From the NCBI RefSeq assembly GCF_900115785.1, contig NZ_FOYS01000004.1, positions 356,489-420,488 of the forward strand: a DNA stretch of 64,000 bases, written 5' to 3'. The notes under the pieces were generated by a model. That model saw only the letters and a program-made list of their open reading frames with translations. It ran no database searches and was not told the origin of the DNA. This DNA comes from Halogeometricum limi (GTDB lineage: Archaea > Halobacteriota > Halobacteria > Halobacteriales > Haloferacaceae). This document shows, piece after piece, positions 52,684-61,675 of this stretch. Numbering within the stretch: the first letter of the stretch is position 1; every line of letters begins with the position of its first letter. Made by a program: the position numbers and the translations under genes.

Positions 52684-54186
52684 ATGAGCGACTGGACGGA
52701 GAAGTACCGGCCGTCGACGCTGTCGGAGGTCCGGGGAAACAACAAGGCCCGCGACGCGTTCGCCGAGTGGGGGAAGACGTGGGACCAACACCGCGAGGCC
52801 GTCGTCCTCCACGGTGCGCCCGGCGTCGGTAAGACCTCCGCGGCGCACGCACTCGCCGCTGACATGGGGTGGGAGACGGTCGAACTGAACGCGTCGGACC
52901 AGCGGACGGCCGACGTCATCGAACGGTTCGCCGGCCGCGCCGCGATGAACACGACGCTCGCCGGCGCGTCGCAGGGCGACGCCAGCGGTACGCGCGAGGG
53001 ACGGCAGTTGGTCATCTTGGACGAGGCCGACAACATCCACGGCAACTACGACCGCGGGGGTGCGGGGGCCATCACCCGTCTGGTGAAGGAGTCGAACCAA
53101 CCCATCGTCCTCATCGCTAACGAGTACTACGACATGGCGAACGGTCTCCGCAACGCCACCCAGGAGATAGAGTTCCGCGACGTCTCGGCGCGCTCTATCG
53201 TCCCCGTCCTCCGGGACATCCTCCGAAAGGAGGGCATCGAGTTCGACGACGACGCACTCGACCGCATCGCCGAGGTGAACAGCGGTGACCTCCGGTCGGC
53301 GGTCAACGACCTGCAGGCGGCCACCGAGGGGAGCGACCATCTGACGGTCGAAGACGTCGTCACCGGGTCGCGCGACCGCGGTATCGGGCTGTTCGAGTAC
53401 TTAGACGCCGTGTTGAAAGAGGACTCCGCCCGCGACGCGTTGCAGGCGTCGTACTCGGTGGACGAGACGCCCGACAACCAGGTCAAGTGGATAGAGGACA
53501 AGGTCGGCCTCGTCTACGACGACGACGAACTCGCCCGCGCCTACGAGTTCCTCGCGAACGCCGACGTCTGGTTGGGTCGCGTGATGGCGACGCAGGACTA
53601 CACGTACTGGCGGTACGCGGGCGACAACGTCGCGGCGGGCGTCGCGGCGGCGCGGGACCGAACCCGCGGCGGGTGGACCCGGTACGGCGGCGCACCGTAC
53701 CGGTCGACGCGGAACAAGACGCGCGACGACGTCGTGCGGAAGATAGCCGAGTCCGGCGGGTTCTCCATGGGGACGGCCCGACGTGACGTCCTGCCGTTTC
53801 TCGCGACCATCACCCACCACTGTAAACCGCGCGACGTGACCGTCGCGATGGCCGCCTGGTACGACTTCGACGAGTCGGCCGTCTCGTTCGTCACCGGAAG
53901 CGGGGAGACGACGAACAAAGTCCAGTCCGTCGTCGAAGACGCCCGCGAGATGCGCGAGGCGGAGATGGAGGCGCACACGGGCGGCGCGTTCGCCGGGTCG
54001 GTTCCGGACGACGAGGGGGCGGCGACCGGTGACGGCGGCGGCGCGACGACAGACGGAACCGACGCGAACGAGAACGACGCGGGCCAGAACGGTGCGGACG
54101 ACGTTCTGGACCGCGACGCAGCAGAATCTCCCGAAGACGACACCGAAGAGGACGACGGCCAGTCCGGACTGGACGACTTCTTCTGA
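52684..54186 (+). CDS. rfcL: Replication factor C large subunit
   Basis: A 500-residue clamp-loader subunit starting MSDWTEKYRPSTLSEVRGNN. Walker A is GAPGVGKT (residues 44-51) and the Walker B-type DEAD is in LVILDEADNIHG. The sensor region IVLIANEYYDM and the collar domain follow. The acidic C-terminal tail ends QSGLDDFF, a PIP box that binds the PCNA clamp. With RfcS it loads PCNA on primer-template junctions. The small subunit is not in this window. Confidence 0.96.
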   Translation: MSDWTEKYRPSTLSEVRGNNKARDAFAEWGKTWDQHREAVVLHGAPGVGKTSAAHALAADMGWETVELNASDQRTADVIERFAGRAAMNTTLAGASQGDASGTREGRQLVILDEADNIHGNYDRGGAGAITRLVKESNQPIVLIANEYYDMANGLRNATQEIEFRDVSARSIVPVLRDILRKEGIEFDDDALDRIAEVNSGDLRSAVNDLQAATEGSDHLTVEDVVTGSRDRGIGLFEYLDAVLKEDSARDALQASYSVDETPDNQVKWIEDKVGLVYDDDELARAYEFLANADVWLGRVMATQDYTYWRYAGDNVAAGVAAARDRTRGGWTRYGGAPYRSTRNKTRDDVVRKIAESGGFSMGTARRDVLPFLATITHHCKPRDVTVAMAAWYDFDESAVSFVTGSGETTNKVQSVVEDAREMREAEMEAHTGGAFAGSVPDDEGAATGDGGGATTDGTDANENDAGQNGADDVLDRDAAESPEDDTEEDDGQSGLDDFF

Positions 54187-54234
54187 GGCGAATCTGCCGT
54201 TTCATTTATCGAACGTCCGTTTGAACGCACAGAT

Positions 54235-55182
54235 ATGACAGATTTCGGATACACGCTGTCGAGCGAGGAGTTCGGCCCGAACGAACTCGTCGGGTTCGCG
54301 AGAGAGGCGGAGTCGCGCGGCTACGACTTCCTCTCGGCGTCCGACCACTTCCATCCGTGGCTGGCCTCGCAGGGCGAGTCGCCGTTCGTCTGGAGCACGC
54401 TGGGTGCCGTCGCCGAGGCGACGGACGACGTCGACTTAGGCGTCGGCGTCACCTGTCCGACCGTCCGAATCCATCCCGTGAACGTCTCGCAGGCGGCCGC
54501 GACGACGAAGGAGATGCTCGGCGACAGAGAGTTCTACTTCGGCGTCGGGACGGGCGAAGCCCTGAACGAACACGTCACGGGCGAACGCTGGCCCGAACAC
54601 GAGGTGCGACTGGCGATGCTCGAAGAGGCCGTGGACGTGATTCGGAGCCTCTGGACGGGTCGACAGGTCAGCCACCACGGCGACCACTACACCGTCGAGA
54701 ACGCGCGTCTGTTCACGCTCCCGGACGAACTGCCACCGATAGTCGTCTCGGCGTTCGGCGAACGGACGGCGCGGGCGGCGGGCGAGTTCGGAGACGGTTT
54801 CTGGTCTGTCGGACCACAGGACACCGTCTCCGAGTTCGACGGCGACGGACCGAAACTAACGCAACTGTCCGTCTGCGTCGCCGAGACGGAAGCCGAAGCC
54901 GTCGAGACGGCCCACGAGAACTGGCGGCAGTCGGCGCTCCCGGGCGAACTCGCACAGGAACTGCCGACGCCGAAGCACTTCGACCAGGCGAGCGAACTGG
55001 TGACGAAAGAGCGGATTCGCGAGGGGAGCATCCTCACGAGCACCGACCCGCAGGACCACGTCGACAGCATCCAGCAGTGTCTCGACGCGGGGTACGACCA
55101 CGTCTACTTCCACCAGATAGGCGACGACCAGTCGGCCTTTTTCGACTTCTACGAGGAGGAAGTGTTCCCCTCGTTCAGGTAA
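54235..55182 (+). CDS. F420-dependent LLM-class oxidoreductase
   Basis: A 315-residue TIM-barrel protein of the luciferase-like, F420-dependent group (TIGR03557 type). It starts MTDFGYTLSSEEFGPNELVG, with FLSASDHFHPW, GVGVTCPTVRIHPV and YFGVGTGEALNEHV, a pattern that fits F420 binding. The ending AGYDHVYFHQIGDDQ is typical. It probably reduces or oxidises an alcohol or enone with F420. It begins 48 bp after rfcL in the same direction. The substrate is unknown. Confidence 0.88.
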   Translation: MTDFGYTLSSEEFGPNELVGFAREAESRGYDFLSASDHFHPWLASQGESPFVWSTLGAVAEATDDVDLGVGVTCPTVRIHPVNVSQAAATTKEMLGDREFYFGVGTGEALNEHVTGERWPEHEVRLAMLEEAVDVIRSLWTGRQVSHHGDHYTVENARLFTLPDELPPIVVSAFGERTARAAGEFGDGFWSVGPQDTVSEFDGDGPKLTQLSVCVAETEAEAVETAHENWRQSALPGELAQELPTPKHFDQASELVTKERIREGSILTSTDPQDHVDSIQQCLDAGYDHVYFHQIGDDQSAFFDFYEEEVFPSFR

Positions 55183-55233
55183 GCGAGGCGGGTGAACGGG
55201 AGGCTTTTCGACCCGGTGACCGAAGCCGTGTGC

Positions 55234-56295
55234 ATGCGTGCCGCAGTGCTCCGCGAACACGGTGAACCGCTCGACGTGACGGACGTCCCCGAACCGACCG
55301 CAGACCCCGAGGGCGTCGTCGTCGACGTGGAGGCCTGTGGTATCTGCCGGAGCGACTGGCACGCGTGGATGGGCCACGGCGAGTGGGCCGACGACGCGGT
55401 TGACCCCGGCCAGATTCTCGGCCACGAACCCGCCGGACGAGTCGTCGACGTCGGCGAACGCGTCGAGACGGTCGAAGCGGGAGACCGAATCGCCCTCCCG
55501 TTCAACCTCGCCTGCGGGTCCTGCGGCTACTGCCAGACGGGACACGGCAACGTCTGCACGGGCGAGCACCCCCACGGACTCGGCTTCTCGCTGGACGCGC
55601 AGGGGGCGTTCGCCGAACGCGTCCACCTCCCGTCCGCGGACTACAACGCCATCCACCTGCCCGACGGCGTCGACCCCCGAGACGTGGCCGCACTCGGCTG
55701 TCGGTTCATGACCGCGTACAACGCCCTCGGCGCGCGCGCCGGACTCGGAGCGGGCGAGTGGCTGGCGGTCCACGGCTGTGGCGGCGTCGGTCTCTCGGCG
55801 ATTCAGGTCGCTCGCGTCCTCGGTGCCCGCGTCGTCGCCGTCGACGTGCGCGACGCGGCACTCGACGCGGCGGCCGAACTCGGCGCCGAAGTGCTCGTGA
55901 ACGCCGCAGCAGACGACGCCGTCGCCGTGGTTCGGGACGCGACGGGGGGCGGCGCGCACGTCTCGGTGGACGCACTCGGTGTCGCCGAGACGTGCCGGAA
56001 CTCGGTCCGGTGCGTCAGACCCCGCGGGACGCACGTGCAGGTGGGGCTGACGACGGACGAAGAGCGAGGCGAGGTGTCGCTTCCGACCGACTGGATGACG
56101 AGACACGAGGTGTCGTTCCTCGGCGCGCGCGGGATGCCGCCGACGAGCGCGGACGACCTGTTGTCGCTTCTCGCCGCCGAGTCGGTCGACCCCGGCGCAC
56201 TTGTGACCAGAACGGTGGCGCTGGACGAGGTTCCCGCCCGACTCGCGGCGATGACCGACTACGACACCGTCGGCGTCGAAGTGCTGACGTTCTGA
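55234..56295 (+). CDS. Zinc-dependent alcohol dehydrogenase
   Basis: A 353-residue MDR enzyme. Catalytic zinc ligands are C38 in CGICRSD and the His of ILGHEPAGRVVDVG. The structural zinc lobe has four cysteines in CGSCGYCQTGHGNVC. The NAD(P)-binding loop is HGCGGVGLSAIQVARVLGA. It oxidises an alcohol or sugar alcohol. The ATG at 55234 is preferred to the in-frame GTG 14 codons upstream because MRAAVLREHGEPL is the usual start. It follows the F420-dependent gene closely. Confidence 0.93.
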   Translation: MRAAVLREHGEPLDVTDVPEPTADPEGVVVDVEACGICRSDWHAWMGHGEWADDAVDPGQILGHEPAGRVVDVGERVETVEAGDRIALPFNLACGSCGYCQTGHGNVCTGEHPHGLGFSLDAQGAFAERVHLPSADYNAIHLPDGVDPRDVAALGCRFMTAYNALGARAGLGAGEWLAVHGCGGVGLSAIQVARVLGARVVAVDVRDAALDAAAELGAEVLVNAAADDAVAVVRDATGGGAHVSVDALGVAETCRNSVRCVRPRGTHVQVGLTTDEERGEVSLPTDWMTRHEVSFLGARGMPPTSADDLLSLLAAESVDPGALVTRTVALDEVPARLAAMTDYDTVGVEVLTF

Positions 56296-56473
56296 ACGCG
56301 CGACGGGCCGAACGTCCGGTCCGCTCACCGAGCCGAGCGAAGCGTCCCGAGGGGCGGGTCGGTCCGCGAGGAGTCCGGCGGCGACGGCACCGAGAACGGC
56401 GAGAAGCGCTCCGAGCGCGGCGGTACCGACGGTGCCGGCGACGGCGAAGCCGACGACCAGTACGTGTTTTGTG

Positions 56474-56665
56474 CTAGTCTGACAGGTTCGCGCGGGCGGT
56501 CAGCGTCGCGCCGCAATCGGGACAGGCGAGCGTCTCGCCGTCGTCGGTCGTCGTCAGCACCCACTCGTCGACGGCGGCCGTTCGGTCGCACTGCGAGCAG
56601 AACAGGACGGATTTTCGATGTGACGTGCGGCGTTCGGGAGGAGAGCGCTGTGTGAGGGCGTTCAT
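56474..56665 (-). CDS. Small zinc-ribbon protein
   Basis: A 63-residue protein with two CxxC motifs, C23/C26 (CSQC) and C48/C51 (CPDC), around [14 protein letters not shown]. This is a one-ribbon layout common in haloarchaea (DUF8106-like, by recollection). The basic N-terminus ([13 protein letters not shown]) could contact nucleic acid. It lies downstream of the ABC transporter genes on the same strand, with about 57 bp between them, but probably has its own promoter (ATATATCGG before its start). Confidence 0.7.
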   Translation of the reverse strand: MNALTQRSPPERRTSHRKSVLFCSQCDRTAAVDEWVLTTTDDGETLACPDCGATLTARANLSD

Positions 56666-56722
56666 ACCCGATATATCGGCGCGTGAGAAGATGAGGATAG
56701 CGTGCGGTACGCCAGCCGGCGT

Positions 56723-57454
56723 TCAGAGCAGCTTCGAGAGGAACTTCTTGCCGCGTTCGGTCTCGGGGTTCTCGAAGAACTGCTCGGGCGCGCCCGTCTC
56801 GACGACGCTGCCGTCGGCCATGAGGACGATTCGGTCGCCGACTTCGCGGGCGAAGCCCATCTCGTGGGTGACGACCATCATCGTCATGCCGTCGTCGGCG
56901 AGCGTCCGCATCACTTCGAGCACTTCCCCGACGAGTTCGGGGTCTAACGCGCTCGTTACCTCGTCGAACAGCATCACCTTCGGGTCCATCGCGAGGGCGC
57001 GGGCGATGGCGACGCGTTGCTGCTGGCCGCCCGAGAGCTGGTTCGGATAGGAGTTCATCTGCGCGCCCAGTCCGACCTGTTCGAGCAGTTCCTCGCCGCG
57101 GGCGTTGGCCATGTCTTCGTCGATTCCCCGCACTTTCAGCGGGGCGAGCGTCACGTTCTCCAGCGCCGTCTTGTGCGGGAAGAGGTTGAACGACTGAAAC
57201 ACCATGCCTATCTGCTGGCGGAGGCGGTTGATGTCGGCGTCCGGGTCCGAGAGGGGAACGCCGTCCAGTCGAATCTCGCCGCCCTGAATCTCTTCGAGGC
57301 GGTTCGCACACCGCAGGAGCGTCGACTTGCCGGACCCCGACGGACCGATGACGACGCACACCTCCGTCTCGTCGACGTCCAGAGACACCTGCTTCAGCAC
57401 GTGCGTGTCGCCGAAGTACTTGTCCACCTCGTCGAACTCCAGGAGGTGACTCAT
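56723..57454 (-). CDS. Polar amino acid ABC transporter, ATP-binding protein
   Basis: A 243-residue ATPase of the GlnQ/HisP type. Walker A is [14 protein letters not shown] (about 36-49), the Q loop lies in [15 protein letters not shown], the signature is [16 protein letters not shown] and Walker B is [17 protein letters not shown]. The H loop is [11 protein letters not shown]. It drives import through the permease encoded upstream, with which it overlaps by four bases. The specific amino acid is not decided by sequence. Confidence 0.95.
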   Translation of the reverse strand: MSHLLEFDEVDKYFGDTHVLKQVSLDVDETEVCVVIGPSGSGKSTLLRCANRLEEIQGGEIRLDGVPLSDPDADINRLRQQIGMVFQSFNLFPHKTALENVTLAPLKVRGIDEDMANARGEELLEQVGLGAQMNSYPNQLSGGQQQRVAIARALAMDPKVMLFDEVTSALDPELVGEVLEVMRTLADDGMTMMVVTHEMGFAREVGDRIVLMADGSVVETGAPEQFFENPETERGKKFLSKLL

Positions 57455-58281
57455 CGCGAATCACCGCCCCAGTCGGCGCGGTGTTCGAGATACTCGACCA
57501 GTCGCCCCATCGGGATGGTGATAGAGAGGTAGGCGATGGCGACGAGGACGAGTGGCGTCCACGGGTCGAACGTCGCACTGTTGACGAGTCGGAACTGTTG
57601 CATGAGTTCGGGGATGGCGATGACCGTCAGGAGGGACGTGTCTTTCACGAGGATAATCTGGTCGTTACCGACGGCGGCGAGGGCGTTGCGCCACGCCTGC
57701 GGGATGACGACTTCGCGCATCGACTGCACGTAGCCCATGCCCAGCGAACGCGCGGCCTCCATCTGCCCGTCCGGGACGGCACCGATACCGCCGCGGACCG
57801 CTTCGCCGACGTAGGCCGCGTGGTTCAGCGTGAGCGCGATGATGGCCGTCGGAAGCTCCCAGCCCTGGATGGGGAACGTCCCCGGCCAGAGGACGGGAAT
57901 CCCGAAGTAGACGACGAATATCTGGAACAGAAGCGGCGTCCCGCGGAAGAACTGGACGTACGCCGCCGAGATTCCCTTCGTGATGGCCGTGTTCGACACG
58001 CGGGCGAGACCCACGAAGATGCCGGACGTCACCGAGAGCACGCTGCTCACGACGACGATACCGAGGACGAGAGCGAGCGCTTCGAGGAACCGCGGGATGA
58101 TGGTCTGAAGCAGCGTGAAGCTCACCTGCGTCGCGAGGATGTACAGGACGAGAAGCACGACGCCGAGCGCGAAGAAACTCGAGATGCTCGCGCCGAGAAT
58201 CTTCAGCGTCTCGTCGTCGAGGAAGCCCTCGGCACCGGTGGTGTCCGCCTCCGTCGACGCGCCTGAGTATGAGTCTGCCAT
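57451..58281 (-). CDS. Polar amino acid ABC transporter, permease
   Basis: A 276-residue permease with a His/Glu/Gln transporter pattern. An N-terminal cytoplasmic tail and several membrane helices (about five to six) are visible. The EAA loop that docks with the ATPase reads [40 protein letters not shown] is characteristic of this family. A single permease gene suggests a homodimer. It lies 35 bp after the substrate-binding protein gene and overlaps the ATPase gene. Confidence 0.94.
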   Translation of the reverse strand: MADSYSGASTEADTTGAEGFLDDETLKILGASISSFFALGVVLLVLYILATQVSFTLLQTIIPRFLEALALVLGIVVVSSVLSVTSGIFVGLARVSNTAITKGISAAYVQFFRGTPLLFQIFVVYFGIPVLWPGTFPIQGWELPTAIIALTLNHAAYVGEAVRGGIGAVPDGQMEAARSLGMGYVQSMREVVIPQAWRNALAAVGNDQIILVKDTSLLTVIAIPELMQQFRLVNSATFDPWTPLVLVAIAYLSITIPMGRLVEYLEHRADWGGDSR

Positions 58282-58316
58282 TGTTTGGAAAGAGACGAGA
58301 GGCTACGGTAAGGCTG

Positions 58317-59234
58317 TTATCCCGAGAAGTACTCCGAGTATATCTCGTCGTACTCGCCGCTCTCGCGGATGGCGGCGAGTGCCTCGTTCACCTGCTCGCG
58401 GAACTCGTCGTCGTCCTGACGGAACGCGATGCCGTAGTTCTCGACGGTGAGCGTGAGGTACGGCGGGGCGTTCTCGCCCTCTTCTGCGGCCGCGCCTTCG
58501 CCCTCTAAGAAGACCACGCCGTCTTGCTGGTCGGCGAACTCCGCGTTGACCGTGTTGTCGTTGATGACGGCCTCGACCTGCCCGTTCATGAGCGCCTGGA
58601 ACGCGCCGTTGATCTGGTCGTACTGCTTGAGTTCGAGGTCGCCGCCGAACTCCTCTTTGAGTCCCTCCGCGGCACCCGCGCCGGTCGTCCCTTTCTGGAC
58701 GCCGACGACCTTGCCCTTCAGGTCCTCCTTTCCGGAGATGGAACTGTCCTTCCGGACGAGAACCGTCTGGTACGCCGTGAAGTATGGGTCCGAGAAGTCG
58801 ACCTTCTCCGCACGCTCGTCGTTGATGGTCATCGCGGACATGATGATGCGGAAGTTCCCGTTGTTCAGAGAGGGGATGATGGAGTCGAAACTCGTCGGCT
58901 TGAACTCGTATTCGACGCCGAGTTCGCCCTCGAAGACGGCTTTCGCGATGTCCACGTCGAACCCGGTGAGTTCGCCAGCGGCCGTCTCGTACTCGAACGG
59001 CCGGTACGGGATGTCCGACCCGATGACGACTTTCGAGGGGACGACCGACTCTTCGGTCTCCGTTTCCGTCTCCATCGACTCGGTTCCCTCGGCGGTCGTA
59101 CCGGCTTCGGTGTCCGTCGCTTCTGACGCCTCGGTCGCGGTACTGCCCTCGCCGTCGCCACCGCCGGTGCACCCTGCGATGAGGCCACCCGCGACGACGC
59201 CAGCGCCGGACTTCAGGTAGGTACGTCTGTCCAT
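58317..59234 (-). CDS. Polar amino acid ABC transporter, substrate-binding lipoprotein
   Basis: A 305-residue exported solute-binding protein. MDRRTYLKSGAGVVAGGLIA is followed by GCTGGG, a lipobox with Cys22 and a twin-arginine-like start. An acidic Thr/Glu-rich linker precedes the SBP family 3 domain (IGSDIPYRPFEYETAAGELT, GFDVDIAKAVF, EAVINDNTVN). It captures an amino acid outside the membrane. It is the first gene of the operon; the TATA box at 59258-59265 is 27 bp from the ATG at 59234, so the longer upstream start is rejected. Confidence 0.94.
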   Translation of the reverse strand: MDRRTYLKSGAGVVAGGLIAGCTGGGDGEGSTATEASEATDTEAGTTAEGTESMETETETEESVVPSKVVIGSDIPYRPFEYETAAGELTGFDVDIAKAVFEGELGVEYEFKPTSFDSIIPSLNNGNFRIIMSAMTINDERAEKVDFSDPYFTAYQTVLVRKDSSISGKEDLKGKVVGVQKGTTGAGAAEGLKEEFGGDLELKQYDQINGAFQALMNGQVEAVINDNTVNAEFADQQDGVVFLEGEGAAAEEGENAPPYLTLTVENYGIAFRQDDDEFREQVNEALAAIRESGEYDEIYSEYFSG

Positions 59235-59257
59235 AACAGACTGTGGTAACCTATCCG

Positions 59258-59265
59258 GGTATAAC
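59258..59265 (-). promoter_or_regulatory. TATA box of the amino acid ABC operon
   Basis: GTTATACC on the minus strand, centred 27 bp before the ATG at 59234. Confidence 0.5.
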
Positions 59266-59451
59266 ACGTCTTCGATTCGGAGAGCTCAGCGCCTCCGAGG
59301 AGCGCTGTGCCTCCCGAAATGCACAGAATTTGCCACGTCCACAAGTTGCCCCCCCGGAGCGCGTGACGGAAGTGTGACGGAAACTGTCCGGGCGTCGAAA
59401 ACGAAGACGCGTAATCGACGGCGCAGAACGGAAGACGGCGATGAGGCGGCG

Positions 59452-60270
59452 TCAGTCGCTCCCGCGCGGGACGCCGCGGGACCGCGTGGCCGACCGGCCG
59501 TGCAGTGCGTACGCCGCGGCGGCGACGAGTCCGAGTGCGAGGAGCGTCCCGCCCAGCGAGACGTACTGGAGGCCGCCGCCGTACACCTGTCGCCCGAGGA
59601 CGAGGAGGGCGACGAGGAGGAGCGACGCCCCGCCGGTGGCGAGGCGGACGCGGCCGAACTCGTCTCGCGACGGGAGCCACGCCGTGACGGCGACGAGCGA
59701 ACCGTACGTCACCAGACCGAGCGTGTAGTAGACGGCCTGCGTGTTCGGCCCGAAGGAGACGAACGCGTGCGGCGTCAGGACGAGGAGGACGCCGAAGGCG
59801 GCGCACGCGCCGAGGACGGTGCGGCGAATCTCGCCCACGTCGGGTCGCTCCGTGGCCCACGCGGCGGCGAGGACGACGCCCGTGAAGATGGTGGAGGCGG
59901 TGACGAAGTGCGCCGAGAGGATGACCCACTCGTACGTCGTCACGGTGAGCGCGCCGAGGATAATCTGTGAGGGGAGAAGCACCGTCGACGCAGCGAGTGC
60001 GTAGCGGACGCGCTTCGCCGCGCCCGTGCGCCACGCCTGTACCGTCGTGCCGAGGATGACGAAGCCGACGACCATCGCGACGAGGCGGTGGAACCACTCG
60101 ATGAAACTGCTCCAGTTGGCCGGGAACAGCCCCAAGAACCCGTCGCAGAACGGCCAGCGACCGGCACAGGTCAGGCCGGCACCGGCGGCGGCGGTGTACA
60201 CCCCGAGAACCATCAGAAAGCCCGTCAGTGGCACCGAGAGCGCCACGAGGCGTCGGAGGCGAGCGTGCAT
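59452..60270 (-). CDS. Heme A synthase, COX15/CtaA family
   Basis: A 272-residue protein with about seven or eight membrane helices. C35 and C42 (TCAGRWPFC) match the position of the disulfide-forming pair in bacterial CtaA. Histidines in EWFHRLVAMVVG (H61) and LSAHFVTAS (H121) fit heme ligands of the first half. The second half has no clear intramembrane histidine pair. The enzyme oxidises heme O to heme A for terminal oxidases. I start it at 60270, since upstream sequence in frame is Arg/Ser-rich. Confidence 0.88.
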   Translation of the reverse strand: MHARLRRLVALSVPLTGFLMVLGVYTAAAGAGLTCAGRWPFCDGFLGLFPANWSSFIEWFHRLVAMVVGFVILGTTVQAWRTGAAKRVRYALAASTVLLPSQIILGALTVTTYEWVILSAHFVTASTIFTGVVLAAAWATERPDVGEIRRTVLGACAAFGVLLVLTPHAFVSFGPNTQAVYYTLGLVTYGSLVAVTAWLPSRDEFGRVRLATGGASLLLVALLVLGRQVYGGGLQYVSLGGTLLALGLVAAAAYALHGRSATRSRGVPRGSD

Positions 60271-60455
60271 ATCGGTGCTCGGTGTCGGACGCACTTGAAC
60301 CCCTCTCTCCGCCGACGCGCGAACCACGGTGGGTCGAGTCGAGCCACTCGGGTCGAACCGAGTCGAGTCCGGCCGACGAGTCGTGTCGAGGGCGGCGGAC
60401 GGCGGAGGCTCCCGCATCGACACGTTTCAAGTCCCCGCTGTGGGTACGCACGTAC

Positions 60456-61580
60456 ATGGCCGACGACGAAACCGTCGCGAGACATCTCGACAGCCGACGA
60501 GAGCGTCTGGACGACTATCTCGACAGCGAGGGACTGGACGCCGTCTGGTTCGCACAGCCCAACTCGTTCGCGTGGTTGACCGGCGGGAGCAACGTCGTGA
60601 GTCGCGACGCGGACGTGGGCGTCGCCGCCGCGGGCTACGACCGAGACGACGAGTGGGTCGTCGTCACCGACAACATCGAGGGGCGACGACTCGCCGACGA
60701 GGAACTCCCCGACGAGTTCGCCGTCGAAGAGACGGCGTGGTACGAGTCCTCGCTTGCGGACGCCGTCGCCGAACGGACGACCGGTGACGCCGCCGCCGAC
60801 TTCGACGTGCCGGGCCTCGACTCGCTGAACCCGAGCGAACTCCGCCAACCCCTGACGGAGACGGACGTCGAACGCTACCGCGAACTCGGGCGGGACACCG
60901 CCGACGCCGTCGAACGGGTCGCCCGAGAACTCGAACCCGGCGACACCGAACACGAAGTCGCGGCCGCCCTCCGAATCGCACTCGCCACGCGCGGTATCAA
61001 CGCGCCCGTCACCCTCGTCGGCGGCGCGGAGCGGGCGCAGAAGTACCGCCATTACACGCCGACGTTCGCCGAGTTGGGCGACTACGCCCTCCTCTCCGTG
61101 ACCGGAGAGCGCGGCGGTCTGTACGCCAGTACGACTCGCACCGTCGCGTTCGACCCGCCGGAGTGGCTGGCTGAACGACACGCGAAGGCGATGCAGGTGG
61201 AGACGACGGCGTTGGCGGCGACGCAGGCCGTCTCCCGGTTGGGCGGAACCGCGGGCGGCGTCTTCGACAACATCACCGCGACGTACGAGCATCTCGGCGT
61301 CCCCGACGAGTGGCGCGAACACCACCAGGGCGGGGCCGCGGGCTACGCCGGGCGCGAGTGGTTCGCCTCGCCGGGCAACGACGCGCCCGTGCGGACGCCG
61401 ATGGGGTACGCGTACAACCCGACAGTGCAGGGCGCGAAGTCCGAAGACACCGTCCTCCTCACCGAGGGCGACGCCGAAGTGCTGACGACGACGGGCGAGT
61501 GGCCCACCACCGCCGTCCGCGGGTGGGACCACGAGTTCGCCGTCGAACGCCACGAGATACTCCACCTCGACGCCGAGTGA
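60456..61580 (+). CDS. M24-fold (Xaa-Pro peptidase/creatinase-like) protein
   Basis: A 374-residue two-domain protein. The N-terminal creatinase-type domain contains [20 protein letters not shown]. The pita-bread domain has a [25 protein letters not shown] segment split around residues 211-231, [20 protein letters not shown] and [20 protein letters not shown]. The two aspartates that bind metal in the first of these motifs of M24 peptidases are not present (Ser/Val and Ser/Thr instead), while the His and one Glu region remain. It may therefore lack classical dimetal peptidase activity. The substrate is unknown. Confidence 0.8.
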   Translation: MADDETVARHLDSRRERLDDYLDSEGLDAVWFAQPNSFAWLTGGSNVVSRDADVGVAAAGYDRDDEWVVVTDNIEGRRLADEELPDEFAVEETAWYESSLADAVAERTTGDAAADFDVPGLDSLNPSELRQPLTETDVERYRELGRDTADAVERVARELEPGDTEHEVAAALRIALATRGINAPVTLVGGAERAQKYRHYTPTFAELGDYALLSVTGERGGLYASTTRTVAFDPPEWLAERHAKAMQVETTALAATQAVSRLGGTAGGVFDNITATYEHLGVPDEWREHHQGGAAGYAGREWFASPGNDAPVRTPMGYAYNPTVQGAKSEDTVLLTEGDAEVLTTTGEWPTTAVRGWDHEFAVERHEILHLDAE

Positions 61581-61675
61581 ACGAACTACTCGGACCCGAG
61601 TAATCGTTCGTCGTCTGTCGAAACGCGACTTCGACAGTACGGTAACTTTTTGACGGTTCCCGCGGACGCAGAGCT

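Noticed and set aside
56325..56473. Hydrophobic minus-strand stretch (LVVGFAVAGTVGTAALGALL) after the small zinc-ribbon gene
   Set aside because: It could be a small membrane protein, but there is no start codon with a promoter, and the frame runs on without a stop antisense to the alcohol dehydrogenase and F420-dependent genes.
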